A DNA stretch of 64,000 nucleotides from Albugo candida (Eukaryota; Oomycota; Peronosporomycetes; Albuginales; Albuginaceae). The notes under the pieces were generated by a model. The model was not told the DNA's origin, did no database searches, and worked only from the letters and a program-made list of their open reading frames with translations. Of the stretch, positions 58,064 to 64,000 are shown in pieces. How positions within the stretch are numbered: the stretch's first letter is position 1; each line of letters begins with the position of its first letter. The DNA is taken from positions 434,001-498,000 of the forward strand of contig CAJNAR010000157.1 in the NCBI GenBank assembly GCA_905220665.1. Reading direction: 5' to 3'. Both the position numbers and the translations under genes were made by a program.

Positions 58064-59681
58064 ATGGCCCATGAAAATGGCAAAGACATAGCATTGAGGT
58101 AGCAATTCGTTTATCCGTAACACACATATAACACTTTTCTCCCTTTCAATCAATTTTTAGCCACAAACAAACTCCTCTATGCAATATTGATCCTCTCGTT
58201 GCAAACACATTTCCGCTCGTAACGCAACGCTGCGGTCCCATTGACATTACGCTCCTTAAGCAGAAAATCGATCTTCTCGATGCACAATTGTGGACAGCTG
58301 AGTACCAGTCCAGTAACGTCGCTATCGTGCGTGCAGGTCACGATAAATGGGGCATCGATAAAGCCGTCTTCATTTTCTGTGACGATTATCTAACGCGTGT
58401 GTACCACTTCCCTTGGCTTCGCACATGGAAATTCGAGCTAGATGCAATCATATCGCAAATCGGAATTGCATGGAATCGAGTTGTTCGTTGTATTCTTGCA
58501 AGAATGCCTTCCAATTCATCGATTCCAGTACATCACGATACCGGTTATTGGGTAAGTCAAACGCATCGCATTCACATCCCAATTTACACCGATTCCCAAG
58601 TCGAATTTCTTGTGGGTCTGCATCCAAGCGGAATGAACATCGTGGAATTCAAACAAGCTTACGTGTACGAACTGAATAACGCCAGCAAACACGCAGTTCA
58701 AAATCGCTGGACACGAGCACGCATCCACTTGATCCTCGACTATGTGGAAGACCACTACGCTCCTCTGTCCTTCTTCTCACTGACGAATCAGATGACCTTG
58801 CATCAAACACGGCGATCGCTTGACACAAGCACAATGTACGGAGCTCGAAAGATACCGTCTTTTATTGTGGTGGGGTCGCTGGAATGTGATGTGCTTAACC
58901 TGTATAATTTTATCACCAAACATGATCTCATTGTTCCTGCGAAAGTAAATGCGACGCATTTCTTCGATGAAAATTGGAATGAGTCTGATTCACCAACACC
59001 GAAAAAATTGGCAGCGCAACGCGTACGCTACTCCAGCTATTTCGAAGAGAAACTGCTGATGAACTGTCCATCGATTATGACTGGCGAAGCGACTTGGAGT
59101 TATTTTTCTGGCGGCAATTCGGTAATACAGAGAATCCAAAGTGTCTCACCCGATTGTAAAGTGATTGTGGTGCTTCGTGAGCCTCTCGATCGATTGGCTT
59201 GCGTACAAGGGTCCATGGATCAGCCTTTGGAGACGCTGGAGGATCAACTGAATGCGTTGAAAGAAGCACATGTGCATCCGTATATGAATCATACGTCTTA
59301 TATGCAACTGGTTCGCGAAAACCGATCGTGTGCTTCTTTCCTGGCGACCTGTCTATACGCTTTACCACTCAAAAAGTGGCTCGAAGCGTACTCTGAAAAT
59401 TGTTTGGTTTTGTGCTCAAACGATTTGAATAGTCCAATCAGAAGCAAGGTACCTTAACACATTCATTCCTTCCATTATGACTCATATTCCATTGCTAGGC
59501 AACGATGAGAAAAATATACTCATTTCTCGAGCTACCGCCATTTGAATTTGATACTCTGATGGAAGAACCGGTCAAAATTCCGCTTCAAGAAGGGTGGAAG
59601 GAAAGACTACAGGAGTTTTTTTATCCTTTCAATAAAGAACTTGCTCGACTTCTGAATCGGGATCTTGATTGGAAGGTCTAG
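58064..59681 (+). CDS. Asp/Asn beta-hydroxylase-sulfotransferase fusion
   Basis: Exons 58064-58098, 58161-59448 and 59499-59681 give 501 aa; the short first exon supplies the only in-frame ATG. Residues about 60-210 form an aspartyl/asparaginyl beta-hydroxylase domain: VHHDTGYW (His136, Asp138), RIHIPIYTD, then KHAVQN (His189) and RARIHLILDY, so the Fe(II)/2-oxoglutarate ligands are present. Residues about 243-501 look like a P-loop sulfotransferase (FIVVGSLECD, VIVVLREPLDR, C-terminal FYPFNKELARLLNRDLDW). The phosphosulfate loop lacks its usual lysine (GSLECD where GxxKxGT is expected), so the transferase half may be inactive. No signal peptide is evident. The last 53 bp of coding sequence overlap the opposite-strand gene. 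Confidence 0.85.
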
Positions 59682-61590
59682 AGCAAAATTCTTCTCTTTT
59701 TCGAAGCCGTTGATATTCCTTTTGAGCAGTATATAATGCGAAATCCTCGTCTTCCTCTGCACTTGTTGCAAGTTGCTGTCGCTTCAGCCGATGTCGCCGC
59801 TCATTATCTTTCTTACTCATTCGTTCCCGAAAAATTCGATGGCGACGCACAAATTCGAGCTTTTCTTCCAATTTCTTCACTGTATCAGTCAAGGATTTTT
59901 TTTGCATCTGAAGCTGCACATATCGCTGCGCTTGCTGCTCTTTCCGATCCATTAAGACTTGATGAGGGGAATCGCCAATTTCTGAGGCGATTTGTGTTAT
60001 CGTTTGTTTGTTGAGAGTTTGAGCGTCAAAAGCTCTTTGCAAGGAATCGCGCATTTGGGCTTTTTTTTCATTTCGCGTTTCCAATTTTTGACTTTGACGT
60101 TGTAGAGATATGACTCGAGCTTTCCATTCAGTCAATTGAGTCTGTAATTCAACGACTTCATTCGATATGTTCTCCTCATAATGAGCATTATTCACTCGCA
60201 GAGAAGCCTCACGCTTACTAGTCCGTTTCTTTTGACTCTGAGTAGAGAAACGAATGAGTGCCAACCTTTGCGATAACTTTTCATTTTCGATTTGTATTTT
60301 TTTTTCCTGTTTTTGACGATTAATTTGCGCTGAGCTTTTGAGAGATCGCTTGACAGCGCTTTTCAATCTACCTTTTGACTGTCGTTGATCCTTTCGCATG
60401 GAAAGTGAGAAATCTCTACTTTTGCTTTTTTGTGAGAGTGCTTTTGACTTGGAGTCAATTTGGGTTTGGAATAGCAAATTGGTCCGATTCTGTTCAGAGC
60501 CCTTTTTCTGGCCGATAAATGTCGGCGTAAAGTGAAAAGCTGCAGTGAGTGATGCTGAGGGCGTGTCATGTTGCCGTGATTCCAACGGGATTTGAGTCAG
60601 ATGCCAGCCTGTTTTCTGGTCGAATTCATTGGTTAATGGTTGATCTATGTTGACCAGTTTTGACAGAGGAACAACAGCCTGATACAAAATCTCATTTCGG
60701 AGACCCGATGAGTCTTCAGAAATAAACGCCTCACTTTGATGATATAACGTGAAAATGAGTGTTCCGGGAAGAAGAGTCCATTGAGGAAGGTCCAACTCTA
60801 TTGGAGCTTGTAAAAGTAACGAAAAACAGGAAAGTTCGCTCTCAAGATATATACGAGTTTGATCTACCTCATCTTCAGAAACAACTCCGCTGTACCAATG
60901 AGGACTTTGAGTGTTGTAAATAACAGGAGTCGTCCACAAAGCGCGTTTTGCGCCAAGTATGTGATCCATTTTACGACTGACACTTTTCTCCAGTAAGGAA
61001 ACTTTAACAAAAGCGTTTGGTGGAGCACTTTTATATATTAGACGATCTGCAGACACCACGCACCCGAAAAGAGTCCCAGCATAGACCACGTAGGATGGAA
61101 GATCCTTTACGGAGGGAAGACTGGACTCGTGATCACTATTTGTTTTCGGAGAATCGAGCTGTAGTGAATAAAGATTGCAGTTATCATATCCCTTGCTTCC
61201 GAAGCCGCTTTCAATATCGGGATCGGTATGAAGTTCCTCGATTTCTGAGTGTGAGTTGCGATGAAGGAAAAGCTCATCCTCATTTGACCCTGGCTGTAAT
61301 GCGTGGCTTGCGCCTAGAGGTTTCTCGTCGTTATTTTCAAATATTACGACATGGAAAGCCTCATCAAAGTTGGCGGGAGCCTCAGACTTTTCTATCAAGG
61401 CAGAATCAGTTTGTTCTATAAGGGAAGGCTCTTGTTGCAAAACTTCTGTGGATGGTTCCCATTGTTCATCGCCGTCATCGTAGACCACAAAAGTAAGCCC
61501 TTTTTCCTCGTTTATATCTTTTACATTCCCGGTGAACCACTCGTTTTCGTCCCTCCAAAAAACTCGGACTCGGGATCCGATCGCAATCAT
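59629..61590 (-). CDS. Tudor/C2-like/coiled-coil protein
   Basis: 653 aa, single exon from ATG 61590. The first 50 residues form a Tudor/Agenet-like barrel (IGSRVRVFWRDENEWFTG, FVVYDDGDEQWEP). Residues about 165-350 resemble a C2-type beta sandwich (AGTLFGCVVSADRLIY, TQSPHWYSG, LPGTLIFTLYHQ). From about 385 to the end it is basic and strongly coiled coil (VVELQTQLTEWKARVISLQR, RYVQLQMQKKSLTDTVKKLE). The role is unknown; the layout suggests a scaffold or cytoskeletal/ciliary protein. The stop codon lies inside the last exon of the convergent hydroxylase gene. Confidence 0.8.
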   Translation of the reverse strand: MIAIGSRVRVFWRDENEWFTGNVKDINEEKGLTFVVYDDGDEQWEPSTEVLQQEPSLIEQTDSALIEKSEAPANFDEAFHVVIFENNDEKPLGASHALQPGSNEDELFLHRNSHSEIEELHTDPDIESGFGSKGYDNCNLYSLQLDSPKTNSDHESSLPSVKDLPSYVVYAGTLFGCVVSADRLIYKSAPPNAFVKVSLLEKSVSRKMDHILGAKRALWTTPVIYNTQSPHWYSGVVSEDEVDQTRIYLESELSCFSLLLQAPIELDLPQWTLLPGTLIFTLYHQSEAFISEDSSGLRNEILYQAVVPLSKLVNIDQPLTNEFDQKTGWHLTQIPLESRQHDTPSASLTAAFHFTPTFIGQKKGSEQNRTNLLFQTQIDSKSKALSQKSKSRDFSLSMRKDQRQSKGRLKSAVKRSLKSSAQINRQKQEKKIQIENEKLSQRLALIRFSTQSQKKRTSKREASLRVNNAHYEENISNEVVELQTQLTEWKARVISLQRQSQKLETRNEKKAQMRDSLQRAFDAQTLNKQTITQIASEIGDSPHQVLMDRKEQQAQRYVQLQMQKKSLTDTVKKLEEKLEFVRRHRIFRERMSKKDNERRHRLKRQQLATSAEEDEDFALYTAQKEYQRLRKREEFCSRPSNQDPDSEVEQVLY

Positions 61591-62157
61591 GAGGAAACAG
61601 AAACGCGTACACTATTTTTAGTAGCGACCTCAACTTTGGACTTGGACACTTTGATGAAGCGATTTGGTGATATCTCTGCGGCATCATGATGCAAAGAGGT
61701 CTTAGAGACTTTCTGTTGTGTGAACATTTGGTCACATACGAATCAAAGGTACGATTTATTTTGCTTTTTATTTTGCATTACTGCATGGGTAAATTCTTAA
61801 TTAAGGTACTGCACGTCATCGCGGAATTTCCGTATCGAACTTTGTTAAAAAGATACTCAAAAAGTGTGCAAAGGGTAGGCCAGGCGATCAACTACAGTCG
61901 GCAAAGTTAATGTAAGGATCGACTGAAATTCGATCTTACTGATCAGAAGGCTGATTTTCAAAATTTTGTCTTTTCATTTGATTGTATTATGAGGCTGCTA
62001 TTGAGGTTATTGTCTGAATTAATAAATGAATTCCGCTGACTTTGTTTAGTCAACACGATCACAATAACCCAAATGTCACATCGTGTTACAGTATTTGCGT
62101 TTTGAATTTTGAAATCAAAGGCTGCAGTGAGTGTTGAACAATCTTCAAAGCGCCCTC
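61591..62157. other. Intergenic between Tudor/C2 gene and bZIP gene
   Basis: Promoter side of the Tudor/C2 gene and 3' flank of the bZIP gene. It contains one doubtful small plus-strand ORF (61686-61910), otherwise nothing recognised. Confidence 0.5.
61686..61910 (+). CDS. Doubtful small ORF, 74 aa
   Basis: Begins with two consecutive ATGs (MMQRGLRDFLLCEHL) and ends SRQS. A possible 57-nt GT..AG intron at 61749-61805 keeps frame, so it could encode 55 or 74 aa. No family is recognised. Its position 95 bp from the divergent Tudor/C2 start is compatible with a real gene, but the evidence is weak. Confidence 0.25.
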   Translation: MMQRGLRDFLLCEHLVTYESKVRFILLFILHYCMGKFLIKVLHVIAEFPYRTLLKRYSKSVQRVGQAINYSRQS

Positions 62158-63786
62158 TCATTGGTATTCACGACTGAATGCGTCTGGTGGTCTGATATCG
62201 ACAAGAGCTTTTTCTGTATCTTCAGTGGACTTCTCATGTGCGACTAGTATTCTAATCAATTGTAATCGCGTTGCGTTATCAGAAAGATCAGAACGGCGGA
62301 CAAAGAATGAGAAAAAGCATTCCGTCAGGCGACAATTTGGTTCCAAGACTAAACCAACCGGCGGTCTCGATTGCACTATACGTTGTACCACAGTCCGTAA
62401 TTTACCGTTCGTGTAATCATTGAAATACGTGGAACTACACATCAACAAACCGTTATAAAAGTCGATACAAATCCGACCAAATTACGCACCATCCAGCTTC
62501 GAGATTCAGAAGGTTTGTAGAAGACGACTTGAATGGGTACAATTCATCCGAATAAACGCTATCCCACACAAACACAGCTCGATTGGGAATTCGTACCCGA
62601 CGCATCAAAAAATAAGAGTGCAAAAATATAACTTCATTCGATCCAGATCGACGAAATAACGGCATCACAACACGTCCATAACGCGTGTTTTCATCAAATT
62701 CTTCGAGTTTCTACGAAGTCAAGTCAGGTCGGGACTGCGGCGGCATTAATAAAGATTTACCTCTATAATCATGCTTCTTTTCAGCCAATGCGGGATGGGT
62801 AATTCAAAATTGAACGCAGACTGCCAAGCAGCTTCACTCACAAATTCGTAGTCAAACTTTTCGACCGCCGTGCATCGAACTGCTTTCAATATAATGCATG
62901 GATCATTGACGTTGATCTTTAGATCGAATTGTGGACGATATGGTTGAGAAGTGTGTTCTTTTTCAATATGGTACATAGCCATTTCAGTGCGTCGACGCAG
63001 CAGATTATGGACAAACGCAGCACGTAAATTTGGATTCGCTGGCAAATGGATTCTCCAATTCTCCGCTTCATGCGAATTGGAAATCAATACTCGTGGCACA
63101 CCTTCCGTCAAAGCATTTAAGCCTACTCGTTCTAGCGCATCGCTATGAACGAAACTCTTTCTCTTACCATTGGCTGGCGCACTGTCATCAGATATTCCCA
63201 TCGCCAGCAATTCACTTTGCAAACGGCAAACTTCTCTTCGGAGACGATTTAATTCTTCTTTCTGTCGATGTCGATGCTTTTGAGCCGATCTAGCAACTTG
63301 AGCTCGGCGTCTCAATTTTTTTTCATTTTGTGTCAAGGGTAAGGATACATCTGGCAAGCTCACGGTCAGTTGCGCTGTTGGAGTTATGGAGTCAGGTTCC
63401 GTTTTACAAATCGGTGGTTTTAAATGCGGACTTGTAGCATAACACTTTTGGTGTTTTTCTGAATGTGCAGAAGTGTTGTTATGTTTTACGTCGTGTATGG
63501 ATTGCTTCAGTGTGGTGGAACTTATGGTCTTTATACTTGATAGTTTGTCGGCGCCACTGTCGGAAGTCGTTGTCGTCAGAATGTCGTTTGAGTGATTCAA
63601 CATTTGTTTTTCACCGAATACATTATAGAGTGAGGGAATGAGCGACGACTCCGTGCCATCACTGGAGTCATCGATTGTGTACAGAGCCGAGAACAGAGCT
63701 TCGTCATGTTCATCGTCTAGAAATTGTAATGTATCGTTCCAATATGGTTCTTTCTTTGTTGACGAGGTTAGCTCTGCAGAGAACAT
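62158..63786 (-). CDS. bZIP transcription factor with START-like C-terminus
   Basis: Exons 63786-62761, 62710-62490 and 62434-62158 join to 507 aa. The N-terminal 150 residues are acidic and Ser/Thr-rich. The bZIP region is at about 156-197: basic part EKKLRRRAQVARSAQKHRHR, then a short zipper (Leu at 179, 182, 189, 193-194). The invariant Asn of canonical basic regions is not visible; substitutions at that position are known among oomycete bZIPs. After residue about 250 comes a START-like domain assembled across the introns (KLEEFDENTRYGRVVMPLF, MRRVRIPNRAVFVWDSVYSD), as in the oomycete M96-like family. It is probably a nuclear regulator with a ligand-sensing domain. Introns are 50 and 55 nt. 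Confidence 0.88.
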
Positions 63787-64000
63787 GATGAAATATCTGC
63801 CTTTGCGTTGTAATCCGTTGTATCAATTATACGAGTATGATTTACTTTTGTAAGTCCGCAGTACGTGCCTGCCTACTACACTGCCAACAATAAAACCGTG
63901 TTGACAAAAAAATGTGCAGAAATATCGGGTGCGATAAATTTGAGTTATTAAATGCTGTATGCATATAAACTGACACAGGTAGAAATACACTCGGAGGAGC
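63787..64000. other. Right edge, promoter side of the bZIP gene
   Basis: 214 bp upstream of the bZIP start. A 22-codon ORF here is not considered a gene. Confidence 0.5.

Noticed and set aside
1..64000. CRISPR array, rRNA or tRNA genes
   Set aside because: No regularly spaced repeats and no convincing RNA gene sequence were seen on either strand.

Overview
The window looks like nuclear DNA of an oomycete. Four things point there: short introns of 50-62 nt (mostly GT..AG), tightly packed intron-poor housekeeping genes, a bZIP protein fused to a START-like C-terminal domain of the M96-like type, and a family of secreted PI-PLC X-domain proteins. The AT-rich composition would suit an Albugo-like white rust, but this species guess is inference. 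No prokaryotic, plastid or viral genes were seen.

The window has two halves of very different character. Positions 1-46.4 kb are gene-poor and repeat-rich. They hold two decayed, 5'-incomplete LINE retrotransposons (1-3718 and about 36719-39142, both +) and five paralogous four-exon genes for secreted PLC-X-like proteins: A 5565-7271 (+), B 12765-14396 (-), C 25201-26905 (+), D 28774-30389 (-), E 41485-43120 (-). A and C share a 137-codon third exon; B, D and E have a 112-codon one. A/B and C/D are convergent pairs, and the DNA around them is also homologous, so the region is a diverged segmental duplication. Unit 1 runs about 4.8-22.2 kb, unit 2 about 24.5-35.4 kb, and a shorter unit 3 around E about 41.3-45.0 kb. 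The spacer right of each minus-strand gene carries a conserved relic that, in unit 2, still reads as a possible two-exon small membrane protein. Copy B has lost both X-domain histidines.

Positions 46.4-63.8 kb are gene-dense and ordinary, with ten well-supported genes: GRAM-VASt-TM lipid-transfer protein (+), PMCA-type Ca2+-ATPase (-), mitochondrial GrpE (-), an unidentified four-TM protein (+), protein farnesyl/geranylgeranyltransferase alpha subunit (+), OTUD6-type deubiquitinase (+), an armadillo-like protein (-), ribosomal protein L18 (-), an Asp/Asn beta-hydroxylase/sulfotransferase fusion (+), a Tudor/C2-like/coiled-coil protein (-), and a bZIP-START protein (-); the four-TM protein is the unidentified member of this group. 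Spacing is extreme: two stop codons abut with no base between them at 55504/55505, and two opposite-strand coding sequences overlap by 53 bp at 59629-59681.

Exon borders below were inferred by eye from reading-frame continuity, GT..AG ends and paralog or family comparison. No transcript or database evidence was available. Unit boundaries are approximate.
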